A stretch of DNA of 64,000 bases from positions 115,216-179,215 of the forward strand of contig NZ_FNPW01000014.1 in NCBI RefSeq assembly GCF_900107395.1. Direction: 5' to 3'. The position numbers were made by a program, and so were the translations under genes. Below the pieces are notes generated by a model, which was given only the letters and a program-made list of their open reading frames with translations, searched no databases and had not been told where the DNA came from. Shown one piece after another: positions 8,819 through 17,690 of the stretch (position 1 is the first letter of the stretch; each line of letters begins with the position of its first letter). The stretch is from Pseudomonas sp. NFIX28. Lineage in GTDB: Bacteria; Pseudomonadota; Gammaproteobacteria; Pseudomonadales; Pseudomonadaceae.

Positions 8819-9289
8819 ATGCGTCACCGTACAGAAGGCTTCACGCTGATCGAATTGCTGGTGGCCCTGGCAGTTTCGCTGGTTTTGTTGACCCTGCTGG
8901 TTCCTGCATTCAGTCAAATGGCGCAGCGCTCCAAGGCCGAGAGCGATGTCAACGAACTGCTGAGAAGCTTGAATTACGCGCGTCTGCAGGCGATCGACCG
9001 GGGCTTGCCGATTTACCTGCGGCCGACTGCCGTCGATTCCGACTGGAGCCGGGGGCTGTCGATTTATCAAGGCGACGGGCCGGCGGCGAATGTATTGCGG
9101 GTTGTTCCCGCGGTCAGTCGCGGCGCCCGGCTGACGCTAACCTCTGAGTTCGACAGCATTGGTTTCAATGCGCTGGGTGGCGTATCGGCGGCGGTTCCGC
9201 CGGTCATGACCTATGTGCTGGGCGCGCAACACAGAACGATCACGCTGTGCCTGAACGGACGGATCGCGGTAAACGGGGAGTGCAAATGA
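8819..9289 (+). CDS. fimU: Type IV pilus minor pilin FimU-like
   Basis: This 156-aa GspH/FimT-family pseudopilin has leader MRHRTEG^FTLIELLVALAV and a helical N terminus. It heads the run fimU-pilV-pilW-pilX-pilY1-pilE. In P. aeruginosa the minor pilins prime pilus assembly with PilY1. The stop codon overlaps the pilV start in an ATGA. Assignment as FimU follows from its place first in the cluster. Confidence 0.85.
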   Translation: MRHRTEGFTLIELLVALAVSLVLLTLLVPAFSQMAQRSKAESDVNELLRSLNYARLQAIDRGLPIYLRPTAVDSDWSRGLSIYQGDGPAANVLRVVPAVSRGARLTLTSEFDSIGFNALGGVSAAVPPVMTYVLGAQHRTITLCLNGRIAVNGECK

Positions 9290-9738
9290 CAGGCAGGAGC
9301 GGGCAGGCCGGGATGACCCTGATCGAGGTGCTGGTGGCGGTGCTGATTCTCGGTGTCGGCCTGCTCGGTGCGGCGGCGCTCCAGCTCAATGCGCTGCGCT
9401 ACACCGACAGCGCATTGATGACCAGCCAGGCCAGCTTCATCGCCTATGACATGCTCGATCGCATCCGCGCCAACAGCGCCGCCGACTACACCGTGGCGGC
9501 TCCCGATGTGGGCAATTTCAGCGTGGTTCGAGACCAGGACCTCTACGACTTCAAGCGCAATGTCGAGAGCTTTGGCGGGCCGACCGCCGAAGGCCATATC
9601 AGCCTCAAGCAGGGCGTGTTCACCATCAGCATCACCTGGGATGACGCCCGTGCCGCCCATTCTGGCGAGCCTGCCGAAGGCTCGCGCAGTTTTGTCCTGA
9701 GCAGCCGGGTGGCGGTGGATCCGGGGAGCAAGCCATGA
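9286..9738 (+). CDS. pilV: Type IV pilus minor pilin PilV
   Basis: This 150-aa prepilin has leader MTGRSGQAG^MTLIEVLVA and the PilV signature LGVGLLGAAALQLNALRYTDSA. It belongs to the minor pilin complex that initiates pilus fibres at the inner membrane. The start is ATG 9286, overlapping the fimU stop. Its own stop overlaps the pilW ATG (9735). Length is slightly under the P. aeruginosa homologue. Confidence 0.9.
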   Translation: MTGRSGQAGMTLIEVLVAVLILGVGLLGAAALQLNALRYTDSALMTSQASFIAYDMLDRIRANSAADYTVAAPDVGNFSVVRDQDLYDFKRNVESFGGPTAEGHISLKQGVFTISITWDDARAAHSGEPAEGSRSFVLSSRVAVDPGSKP

Positions 9739-10445
9739 GGCGCGCGAACAGTGGTTTCGGCTTGATCGAAATGCTGGTGGCGCTGGCCTTGAGCTTGATC
9801 GTGACCTTGGGGGTGACGCAGATTTTCATCTCGGCAAAAAACACTTACGCCAGCCAGAACGCCGCGGCCAGCCTGCAAGAGGACGCGCGTTTCGTGCTGA
9901 GCAAAATGCTCCAGGAAATACGCATGGTCGGCATGTTCGGCTGCCTGCAGAGCATCGCCGATGCCAGTACCGCGGCGGATTTTGCCGGTCACGCGCAAAC
10001 GCCGATCCGCTGGGACAACACGCACCATCGGCTGACGCTGGTCACGACCGATATCGGCGACAGCGGCGGCGCCCCTACCTGGACCGTGTTGACCGACTGC
10101 CGCAACAGCGCCACTGCCTACACCGGTGCCCGCAAGGCCGCCACGGGGCAGCAGGCATTTGCGGTGCGGCGCCTGGTGTACAGCTTGAAGAACGATCAAT
10201 TGCTGATGGGCACCGGCACCGGCTTCAGTCAGGCGGTGCTGGTGAACAACGTCAGCGCCTTCGAAGTGTCGTTCGGCATCGCCAGCACGGCCACGGATAT
10301 CGCGGCTTCCCGCTACAGTCGCGATCCCGGCGACCCGGCCCGCATCCGTAGCGTGCGCTTGAGCCTGACCCTGAGCGATCCCCAGGGGCGAGTGCGGCCG
10401 CAAACCTTCAATGTGGTGGCCGCCTTGCGCAATCGGCTGTTGTGA
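9735..10445 (+). CDS. pilW: Type IV pilus minor pilin PilW
   Basis: This 236-aa minor pilin has leader MRRANSG^FGLIEMLVALAL, then the PilW-typical SLQEDARFVLSKMLQEIRMVGMFGC segment. Part of the fimU-to-pilE translationally coupled series, overlapping both neighbours by 4 bases. Confidence 0.9.
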   Translation: MRRANSGFGLIEMLVALALSLIVTLGVTQIFISAKNTYASQNAAASLQEDARFVLSKMLQEIRMVGMFGCLQSIADASTAADFAGHAQTPIRWDNTHHRLTLVTTDIGDSGGAPTWTVLTDCRNSATAYTGARKAATGQQAFAVRRLVYSLKNDQLLMGTGTGFSQAVLVNNVSAFEVSFGIASTATDIAASRYSRDPGDPARIRSVRLSLTLSDPQGRVRPQTFNVVAALRNRLL

Positions 10446-10933
10446 GTGAGCTGCCCATGATTTCCTACCGAACGCTCCCCGGGGCGCAGCGCGGCATGGC
10501 GTTGCTGATGAGCCTGGTGTTCCTGCTGTTGCTGACCTTGATCGGCGTTTCGTCGATGCAGAACGCGACCTTGCAGGAAAAGATGTCCGGCGGCCTGTGG
10601 TTGCGCAACCAATCGTTTCAGGCGGCGGAAATGGCCCTGCGCATTGGTGAGAGCGCGGTGCAGCAAGACAGTTATGTATTGGCGGCCTGTACCGGCAGCC
10701 AGTGCGCGCCGCCCGGCGAAGCTTCAGTGGTCAGTGCCGCGGGCCGCAACAGCCATTCGGGCGTGACCTGGATTGCCACCGGCAACGGCTTCTACGGCGT
10801 GCAGAACATCGGTACGACGCTGGGGGCGGTCAACGTCCCGAGCAACACTTCCGCGACCCTGTACCGGGTAACCGCGGTCGGCGTGGCCGGCCATTCGCGC
10901 AGCGTGCTGGAGAGCATCTATGCCAAGTACTGA
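10442..10933 (+). CDS. pilX: Type IV pilus minor pilin PilX
   Basis: This 163-aa minor pilin has a PilX-type N terminus (GAQRG^MALLMSLVFLLLLTLIG). The +5 position carries no glutamate, as is common in PilX. The start is a GTG at 10442 overlapping the pilW stop; ATG 10457 is the alternative. Its 3' end overlaps pilY1 by 14 bases. Confidence 0.88.
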   Translation: MSELPMISYRTLPGAQRGMALLMSLVFLLLLTLIGVSSMQNATLQEKMSGGLWLRNQSFQAAEMALRIGESAVQQDSYVLAACTGSQCAPPGEASVVSAAGRNSHSGVTWIATGNGFYGVQNIGTTLGAVNVPSNTSATLYRVTAVGVAGHSRSVLESIYAKY

Positions 10934-13900
10934 AACCTCGGCGTGGCTGGCTGGCGTATTGCTGGGCTTCTATCTGAGTGCCCCGGCCTATGGCTTCACC
11001 CCGGCACAGGCTCCCTTGGCGAATACGGCGGCAGTGGCGCCGAATGTGATGCTGCTGCTCGATGGTTCAGAGAGCATGAACAGCATCGTCCATGCTCCGG
11101 GTTTCGATCCCGAACAGCAGTGGGCGCCGGTCAGGCCCTGCCGGGTGCAGGCCGGCGAATGCCTGGCCGGGGCCAGCCTGAGCGCGGATTCGATAGCCCT
11201 TTCGACTCTCGGCCAGGCGGGTTGCGCCAGCGGTTACGTCGGCTTCCACCGCGACAATGCCCGGGCGCTGTGCCTCAAGCTGCCTGACCCGGCAGGTAAC
11301 GGCCGCACCCGCTATTCGGCGGCTTACCTGGCCTATCTGCTTGCCTTGGCAGGCGGTCGCGATCGTGATTTCACCGATGGTTCGATTCCCGTTCAGGACC
11401 GGATGACCCAGGTTCGCGATGCCGCCAGCAAGCTGGTGGCTGGCAACCGTGCGCTGCGCATCGGCCTGGCGAGTTTCAACCCGCCAGCAGGCGGCGATGT
11501 GGCGCCGGGTGGGCGTATCGTGCAGGCCATCAGCGACCTGGCGCCGATCAGCGACCAGGTCAGCCAGGCCCAGGCTGACGCTAACTACCAGGCGTTGCTG
11601 TCCGCCATTGGCGGGCTCAGGGCGTCGACCGAGGCGCCGCTGGCGGAAACCTATTACGAAATCAGTCGTTACTTTCGTGGCCTGACGCCTTACTACAACA
11701 GCACGCCATCCACCTACGGCAGCCCGATCCAGTATCGCTGCCAGCGCAATTACGGCCTGGTGGTGACCGACGGCCTGCCCAGCTACGACCATAGTTTTCC
11801 CACCCGTGAGCCCCAGGCTGCCGCCAGCCTGCCGGATTGGGACGGGGTGGCGAATGACGGCAGCAATCCCGGCGGCAACGAGGAGGGCAGCAGCCTGTAC
11901 CTGGATGACATCGCCAAGCTGGCGGTGGATGTCGATATGCGCGCGGCAGGCAGGGATATCGCCGGGAAAAGCTGGGATTCGGCAGGTTTCGCGCAACAAC
12001 GGATGAACACTTACACCATCGGTCTCAACGCCCGTTACCCCATGCTGGCGGATGCGGCGAACTATGGCCGGGGCAAGTTCTACCCGGTGACTGACAAGGC
12101 GGGGCTCGATGCGGCGTTGGCATCGGCCCTGGACGAAGTTTCGGCTTCCGCCGCCCAGGCGCCCGCTAGCATTGCCGGTGCCGCCGGGCTGGCCAGCGGT
12201 TCGAGTTATTTCCAGGCGTCTTATGACCCCGGCGACTGGCACGGCACCATCAGGGCCTATGGCATCAGCCCCGCTGGCGCGGTCGATACCGGTACGCCGC
12301 TGTGGAGTACCGACTCGACCCTGGTTCCCGGTGCGGCGCCTGGGGTGTTCCAGACCTGGAACAGCGCCACGCGGAGCGCCGTCGCCTTGCGCCATGACCA
12401 GCTGTCCGGCGCGCAACAGGCCGCGCTCGCGCAGAGCCTGCCACCGGGCATCGCCGCGGCCGATCTGCTGGCCTGGAGCCAGGGCGCTGACCGGGCCGGC
12501 CTCAAGGTGCGTACCCACTTGCTGGGGGATATCGTCAATTCGCCGCTGGTCCTGGCTACGCCGACCGCGCGCGACGCTGCCGATCTACAGGGCGACAGCG
12601 GTTACAGCGCTTACCTGGCGGCCAAGGCCCAGGGCATGAGCCCGAGCCTGCTGGTCAACGCCAATGACGGCCTGCTTTCGCTGATCGATCCGGCCAATGG
12701 CAAGCGGCGTTACGCCTATATGCCCTCCAGCGCATTGCCGCTGCTGCACCACATTGCCGACCCCGGCTACGCCAATGGCGATCGTCATCGGTTTTTGGCC
12801 GATGGCCCGGTGGCGGTCTTCGATGCCCAGCTCGGCGCATCCTGGGCGACCCTGGCGCTGGCCGGCACCGGGGCGGGAGGTAAGGCGTTTTATGCCGTGC
12901 AGCTGTATGGCCAGGCCGGCGATGCGCCCCAGGCGCTATGGGAAATCGCCGCGCCTGGATCAGCCGATGCCAGCCATGCGTTCAACGATCTGGGTTATGC
13001 CTACGCGCGCCCGGAAGTGGCGCGCCTGGCCGACGGGCGCTGGGCGGCGTTCATCGGCAATGGCTACGGCAGCCATTCCGGGGTAGCGGCCCTGTATGTG
13101 GTGGATCTTCGCGATGGTTCGCTGATCAGGAAAATCGCCATCGATGGCAATGGTCGGGAGAATGGCCTGTCTTCGGTGAAGTTGCGGGTGGACAGCCAGA
13201 ATGTGGTCCAGGCGGCCTATGGCGGCGATCTCCAGGGCCATCTATGGAAGTTCGACTTGCACGGTTCGGCGCCGGACAGCTGGGGCCTGGCCTTTGGCGG
13301 CGCTCCGTTGTTCACCGCCCCTGGCGGCGCGACCCAGCCCATCACTGCGCAACCATTGCTGGTGGATCATCCCGAAGGCGGCAAGCTCGTGCTGTTCGGC
13401 ACCGGGAAGCTCAGCGAGCTGGCCGACAAGCGCAGCCAGGATTCCCAAGGTTTCTACGCGGCCTGGGATGCCCCGGATGGCGCAGGGCGCATCACCGTGG
13501 CGGATCTGCAGGCGCAAGCGATCACCGGGTTGTTTGCCGGCAGCGCAGGTTCCTACATCACCAGCACTAGGTCGGATGTCAGCTATCCGGCCGAGAAGGG
13601 TTGGTACCTGCCGCTGGGCGAGGCAACGAGCGGTGAGCGGGTTATCAACCCAGCCACCCTGGTGGCGGGGCGCATTGTGTTCAGTACCGCCGCGGTCGAG
13701 GCTGGCGACCCTTGTTCCAGCGCGAGCAACGGCAAATTGGTCGAGCTGGACGCATTCAGCGGTAAGATGCTCGATGACGCGGTGCTCGATACCAACGGTG
13801 ATGAAGTGGTCGACAGCCTGGACACGCCGTCCAGCGGCGTCATCTTTACCGGCGGCATTCCTGCGTTGAGCGGCGTCCTTAACCGCGCTACCCGCAAAAT

Positions 13901-13988
13901 CGTCAGCGATTCCGGCGGCGGTGTTGCTTCCCTGGTGGAAAAAGCGGGCGGTGGCAGCCGCCGCATCATGTGGCGACAAATACAGTAA
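10920..13988 (+). CDS. pilY1: Type IV pilus tip adhesin/assembly protein PilY1
   Basis: This 1022-aa exported protein is probably the pilus tip adhesin. It has a signal peptide over residues 1 to about 25. A VWA-like N-terminal region carries the MIDAS-type D48-G-S50-E-S52 motif. The C-terminal half is the PilC/PilY beta-propeller domain. A calcium-loop-like DTNGDEVVD lies near residues 957-965. It is somewhat shorter than the P. aeruginosa protein (about 1160 aa), mostly in the variable N-terminal half. No pilY2 follows it; pilE starts 13 bases after the stop. Confidence 0.93.
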   Translation: MPSTETSAWLAGVLLGFYLSAPAYGFTPAQAPLANTAAVAPNVMLLLDGSESMNSIVHAPGFDPEQQWAPVRPCRVQAGECLAGASLSADSIALSTLGQAGCASGYVGFHRDNARALCLKLPDPAGNGRTRYSAAYLAYLLALAGGRDRDFTDGSIPVQDRMTQVRDAASKLVAGNRALRIGLASFNPPAGGDVAPGGRIVQAISDLAPISDQVSQAQADANYQALLSAIGGLRASTEAPLAETYYEISRYFRGLTPYYNSTPSTYGSPIQYRCQRNYGLVVTDGLPSYDHSFPTREPQAAASLPDWDGVANDGSNPGGNEEGSSLYLDDIAKLAVDVDMRAAGRDIAGKSWDSAGFAQQRMNTYTIGLNARYPMLADAANYGRGKFYPVTDKAGLDAALASALDEVSASAAQAPASIAGAAGLASGSSYFQASYDPGDWHGTIRAYGISPAGAVDTGTPLWSTDSTLVPGAAPGVFQTWNSATRSAVALRHDQLSGAQQAALAQSLPPGIAAADLLAWSQGADRAGLKVRTHLLGDIVNSPLVLATPTARDAADLQGDSGYSAYLAAKAQGMSPSLLVNANDGLLSLIDPANGKRRYAYMPSSALPLLHHIADPGYANGDRHRFLADGPVAVFDAQLGASWATLALAGTGAGGKAFYAVQLYGQAGDAPQALWEIAAPGSADASHAFNDLGYAYARPEVARLADGRWAAFIGNGYGSHSGVAALYVVDLRDGSLIRKIAIDGNGRENGLSSVKLRVDSQNVVQAAYGGDLQGHLWKFDLHGSAPDSWGLAFGGAPLFTAPGGATQPITAQPLLVDHPEGGKLVLFGTGKLSELADKRSQDSQGFYAAWDAPDGAGRITVADLQAQAITGLFAGSAGSYITSTRSDVSYPAEKGWYLPLGEATSGERVINPATLVAGRIVFSTAAVEAGDPCSSASNGKLVELDAFSGKMLDDAVLDTNGDEVVDSLDTPSSGVIFTGGIPALSGVLNRATRKIVSDSGGGVASLVEKAGGGSRRIMWRQIQ

Positions 13989-14001
13989 GTGAGAATGAGG
14001 C

Positions 14002-14403
14002 ATGCGCAGATCCAACCAAGGTTTTACCCTGATCGAAATCATGATCGTGATTGCGATCATCGGGCTCATCGTCACCTTGAGCCTTCCGAGCATCACCGAG
14101 TACGTGAAGAAAACCCATCGCACGCAAATCGCCGGCTTGTTGTCCGAACAGGCGCAGAGCCTCGAGCGTTTTCATTCCAAGGGCGGTGTCTACAGCAACG
14201 CTCCGGGCCTCAGCGCCGGCAACGATGACTACAGCATTACGCCTGTTTTGGCCGACCAGAGCTTTACCCTGACCGCGACGCCAAAAAGCGAGGGCATGAT
14301 GGCCGGCGACAAGTGCGGCGAATTCACCCTCAGCCACACCGGTGCCATGGGCAACAACAACCTGGCCGAAGGGGTGACCAGCAAAGATTGCTGGGGGCGC
14401 TGA
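14002..14403 (+). CDS. pilE: Type IV pilus minor pilin PilE
   Basis: This 133-aa prepilin has leader MRRSNQG^FTLIEIMIVIAI. Two C-terminal cysteines (KCGEF and KDCWGR) bracket a pilin-like disulfide loop. It closes the minor pilin operon after pilY1. In P. aeruginosa PilE completes the FimU-PilVWX core. Position and size support PilE rather than a major pilin. Confidence 0.88.
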   Translation: MRRSNQGFTLIEIMIVIAIIGLIVTLSLPSITEYVKKTHRTQIAGLLSEQAQSLERFHSKGGVYSNAPGLSAGNDDYSITPVLADQSFTLTATPKSEGMMAGDKCGEFTLSHTGAMGNNNLAEGVTSKDCWGR

Positions 14404-14458
14404 GCAACCTTCTCGGGTGCTGGCGGCGCCCGGTGTTTTTTCCTTCCTGGACTGGACT

Positions 14459-15559
14459 ATGGCAAAGCAACAGCAAGTGGTGATTGTCGGCGGTGGAGTG
14501 ATCGGCCTGCTGACGGCGTTCAACCTGGCGTCCGCCGGGCAGCAGGTGGTGCTGCTCGAGCGCTCGAATGTAGGCCAGGAATCTTCCTGGGCCGGTGGCG
14601 GGATCGTCTCGCCGTTATACCCCTGGCGCTACAGCCCGGCGGTCACCGCGCTGGCGCATTGGTCGCAGGATTTTTATCCACAGCTGGCCGAGCACCTGTA
14701 CACCGCGACCGGGATCGATCCCGAAGTGCACACCACCGGCCTGTATTGGCTGGACCTCGACGACGAAGCCGAAGCGCTGGCCTGGGCCCGGCGGGAGCAG
14801 CGGCCATTGAGCGCTGTGGATATCTCGGCGGCCCATGACGCGGTACCGGTGCTGGGCAGCGGTTTTGCACGGGCGATCTACATGGCCGACGTGGCCAATG
14901 TGCGCAATCCGCGCTTGATCAAATCGCTGAAGGCCGCCCTGTCCCTGCTGCCGGCGGTGACGATTCACGAACATTGCGAAGTCAGCGGGTTCATCCGCGA
15001 AGGGGAGCGAGTCCTCGGCGTGCAGACCTCCCTGGGCGAAATCCGTGGCGACCAGGTGGTACTGGCGGCAGGTGCCTGGAGCGGCGAGCTGTTGCAAAGC
15101 CTGGGCCTGGCGTTGCCGGTGGAGCCGGTCAAGGGCCAGATGATCCTTTACAAGTGCGCCTCGGACTTTCTTTCGTGCATGGTCCTGGCCAAGGGGCGTT
15201 ATGCAATTCCGCGGCGCGACGGCCATATCCTGGTCGGCAGCACCCTGGAGCACGAAGGTTTCGACAAGACGCCGACCTCATCGGCCCTGGAAAGCCTGAA
15301 GGCTTCGGCCGTCGAACTGATTCCGGCGCTGGCGCAGGCCGAAGTGGTGGGGCATTGGGCGGGGCTGCGCCCGGGCTCGCCCGAGGGCATTCCCTATATC
15401 GGTCCGGTGCCGGGGCAGGCGGGGTTGTGGTTGAACTGCGGGCATTACCGCAATGGCCTGGTCCTGGCGCCAGCCTCTTGCCAGCTGTTTGCCGACCTGA
15501 TGCTGGGCCGGGAGCCGATCATCGACCCGGCGCCGTATGCGCCGGCCGGGCGGATCTAA
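14459..15559 (+). CDS. thiO: Glycine oxidase ThiO
   Basis: This 366-aa DAO-family flavoenzyme oxidises glycine to the imine used for the thiazole ring of thiamine. The FAD-binding motif VVIVGGGVIGLLTAF begins near residue 6. The C terminus carries the GLRPGSPEGIPYIGP and GHYRNGLVLAPAS blocks typical of the family. The start is ATG 14459; an upstream GTG at 14417 lacks support. It sits between the minor pilins and pilR, as in other pseudomonads, with no evident link to pili. Confidence 0.92.
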   Translation: MAKQQQVVIVGGGVIGLLTAFNLASAGQQVVLLERSNVGQESSWAGGGIVSPLYPWRYSPAVTALAHWSQDFYPQLAEHLYTATGIDPEVHTTGLYWLDLDDEAEALAWARREQRPLSAVDISAAHDAVPVLGSGFARAIYMADVANVRNPRLIKSLKAALSLLPAVTIHEHCEVSGFIREGERVLGVQTSLGEIRGDQVVLAAGAWSGELLQSLGLALPVEPVKGQMILYKCASDFLSCMVLAKGRYAIPRRDGHILVGSTLEHEGFDKTPTSSALESLKASAVELIPALAQAEVVGHWAGLRPGSPEGIPYIGPVPGQAGLWLNCGHYRNGLVLAPASCQLFADLMLGREPIIDPAPYAPAGRI

Positions 15560-15573
15560 GGTCTGTACGCAAA

Positions 15574-15593
15574 GCCGGCCAGTGAAGGCCGGC
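15574..15593. terminator. Hairpin after thiO
   Basis: GCCGGCC-AGTGAA-GGCCGGC forms a perfect 7-bp stem 14 bases after the thiO stop, in the convergent thiO/pilR gap. It lacks a T tract, so its role as a terminator is uncertain. Confidence 0.45.
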
Positions 15594-15705
15594 AAAAGCA
15601 GGTGAGCAAGCGAAGTTTGGTTTTACTGAATGAGCTCCGAGCCTGTTTTTAACGCAGCATGGCCGGCCTGGCGTCGGTGGCGCCCAGCCACCTGTCGGGC
15701 AAAGC

Positions 15706-17034
15706 CTAATCCAGCCCGAGTTTCTTTAGCCGGTAACGCAACGAACGAAATGACAGGCTCAAGCGCTGGGCCGCTGCCGTGCGGTTCCAGCGGGTGTGCT
15801 CGAGGGCCTGCAGAATCAGCCGGCGTTCGACGTCCTCCAGATAAGCTTCCAGATCGATCACCTGTGCTGGGTCGGACGCGATGGCCGGGTGGGCGCTGCT
15901 GGATGCCAGGCGCAGGTCATGCGCTTCGATTTGCCGGTTCTCGCACAGGGTGTGAGCCCGTTCGAGAAGGTTCTCCAACTCGCGCACATTGCCGGGAAAA
16001 TCATAGCCCTTGAGCGCCAGCAACGCGCTTGGCTGAAGCCGTGCCAGCGGCTGGCCGGTGCCCTGCGCCAGACGTTCGAGGATGGTGGTGGCCAGCAACT
16101 CGATATCGTCCTGGCGCGCCCTCAGCGGCGGCACGGGCAGTTCGATCACGTTCAGGCGATAGTAGAGATCCTGGCGAAAACGCTCGGCCTGGACTTCCGC
16201 CTGCAAGGTTTTGTGGGTGGCGCAGAGGATGCGCACATCGACCTGGACTTCCTGTTGTCCGCCAATGCAGCGCACGGCCTTTTCCTGGAGCGCACGCAGC
16301 AGTTTGACTTGCATCGCCAGCGGCAAGTCCGCCACCTCATCGAGAAACAGCGTGCCGCCGTGCGCCGCCTGGAACAGGCCGGGCTTGTCTTCGACAGCGC
16401 CGCTGAAGCTGCCTTTGCGATGGCCGAAGAGCTCGCTCTCCATCAGCTCCGGCGGAATGGCCCCGCAGTTGACCGGCACGAAGGCTCGGCCGGCCCGAGG
16501 CCCCAGCGCATGAAGGGCGTGGGCCACCAGCTCCTTGCCGCTGCCGGATTCTCCGCTGATATAGATCGAAGCCTGGCTCTGGGCCAGTTTGCCGATCTGT
16601 CCACGCAGTTTATGCATGACGGCCGAATCGCCCAGCAAAGTGCCGGTAGCAGGCATTGGCGGCGTGGGCCCGGGTCGCGTGTTGTTCAGCAGCTCGCGCA
16701 AGCGGCCCAGGGCCACCGGCTTGCTGAGGAAATCGATAGCGCCGGCCTTCAAGGCCCGGGCCGCGGTTTCCGGGCGGGGGCAGGCACTGAGTATCGCCAG
16801 CGGTATTCGCAGCTGGCCGCCCTGGATATGCTCGAGTAATTCCAACCCGGTGCCGTCCGGCAAGCGCAGGTCGCTCAGGCACAGGTCGAAGCCTTCGCGG
16901 GCCAGCCAGTGATGCGCTTCGCCCAGGGTGCGGGCGCTGCGGGTGTGGCGTTGCATCCGGCCGAGGCTGATTTCCAGAAATTCGCGAATGCCCGGGTCGT
17001 TATCGACGATCAGGACTTTTTGCTGTGGGCTCAT
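15706..17034 (-). CDS. pilR: Sigma54-dependent response regulator PilR
   Basis: This 442-aa NtrC-type activator is expected to switch on pilA. It has a receiver (residues 1-120, phospho-acceptor D55 in LCLSDLRLPDG), an AAA+ domain (GESGSGKE, LFLDEVADLP) and a Fis-type HTH at the C terminus. Two departures stand out. The acidic pair reads D11-N12 (VDNDP) where DD is canonical. The sigma54-contact loop reads GSFSGA rather than GAFTGA-like. The start is ATG 17032-17034, giving the usual MSPQQKVLIVD. The partner kinase gene pilS, normally just upstream, is absent. Confidence 0.92.
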   Translation of the reverse strand: MSPQQKVLIVDNDPGIREFLEISLGRMQRHTRSARTLGEAHHWLAREGFDLCLSDLRLPDGTGLELLEHIQGGQLRIPLAILSACPRPETAARALKAGAIDFLSKPVALGRLRELLNNTRPGPTPPMPATGTLLGDSAVMHKLRGQIGKLAQSQASIYISGESGSGKELVAHALHALGPRAGRAFVPVNCGAIPPELMESELFGHRKGSFSGAVEDKPGLFQAAHGGTLFLDEVADLPLAMQVKLLRALQEKAVRCIGGQQEVQVDVRILCATHKTLQAEVQAERFRQDLYYRLNVIELPVPPLRARQDDIELLATTILERLAQGTGQPLARLQPSALLALKGYDFPGNVRELENLLERAHTLCENRQIEAHDLRLASSSAHPAIASDPAQVIDLEAYLEDVERRLILQALEHTRWNRTAAAQRLSLSFRSLRYRLKKLGLD

Positions 17035-17318
17035 GCCGCGTGCTGCTTCATCCGTGAGCGAAAGAGGTGCGAAGGCACCCGCCATCCTGGCGTGTGCTGA
17101 AGTCTAGGCAGGCTTGAGGTCGCTTGCCCCGTTCAAGGCGCGATGGGGGACGGGCGCTTGGCCGGATTCAGAATGACCCACAGGCCGATACCCCCGGTTT
17201 GCGAAGGGTTGCTGGCCGCAAGCGCGGGGAGGGGGGAGTGCTGATTATTGTGTAGCGAATTATTCGGCGGTGCAGACAACGCGCTGTCGACGTTGCATGC
17301 ACCGCGGTCAAGCGGCGT
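17035..17318. other. Intergenic gap where pilS would be expected
   Basis: In P. aeruginosa the sensor kinase pilS lies between bamD and pilR. Here 284 bases separate pilR from a short PP0621-type gene. I find no histidine-kinase motif (H-box, N-box or G-box) in any frame and no clear remnant. Confidence 0.7.
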
Positions 17319-17552
17319 TCAACGCTCGCGCGACACCGGGCCTTGCTCCAGGTGTGCCTGGCTGCAATACCACTGTTGTTCGAGGCTCAGCGCCCGGTCA
17401 CGGGGCAAATGCACGCCGCAATGGGCGCAGCGCACCATAGGCGTGGTGCTGGGTTCGCGGGGCGCAGCGGTGCCGGAGGCGGGCTGCTTGAATTTGCGCC
17501 AGAGCCATACCGCAGCGGCAATCAGGGCGATCCAGAACAGTAGACGAAGCAT
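17319..17552 (-). CDS. PP0621 family small membrane protein
   Basis: This 77-aa protein has one N-terminal membrane helix (residues 2-18, LRLLFWIALIAAAVWLW). A short cytoplasmic tail carries CAHCGVHLPRDRAL and WYCSQAH, a possible zinc site. It matches the conserved hypothetical family known from P. putida PP_0621. It lies between bamD and pilR in the same orientation. No function is established. Confidence 0.8.
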   Translation of the reverse strand: MLRLLFWIALIAAAVWLWRKFKQPASGTAAPREPSTTPMVRCAHCGVHLPRDRALSLEQQWYCSQAHLEQGPVSRER

Positions 17553-17643
17553 GGTAGCCAGCTATATGAATGAGGAACTGGCAGTTTAGCCAAGCTCATG
17601 CCGGGCGCACAGTGCAATCGCGCTGGCGATGAAATTCGCAGAT

Positions 17644-17674
17644 AAAAAAAGGGAGGCTCGAAAGCCTCCCTTTT
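17644..17674 (-). terminator. bamD terminator
   Basis: A perfect hairpin (GGGAGGCT-CGAA-AGCCTCCC), flanked by A7 and T4 runs, lies 16 bases after the bamD stop. It may act in both directions. Confidence 0.92.
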
Positions 17675-17690
17675 CTGGACCGCGGCGGTG

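Noticed and set aside
17086..17318. Possible pilS remnant on the minus strand (a short frame with GGIGLWVILNPAKR)
   Set aside because: The similarity to a kinase C terminus is too short and lacks any catalytic box. It could be chance.
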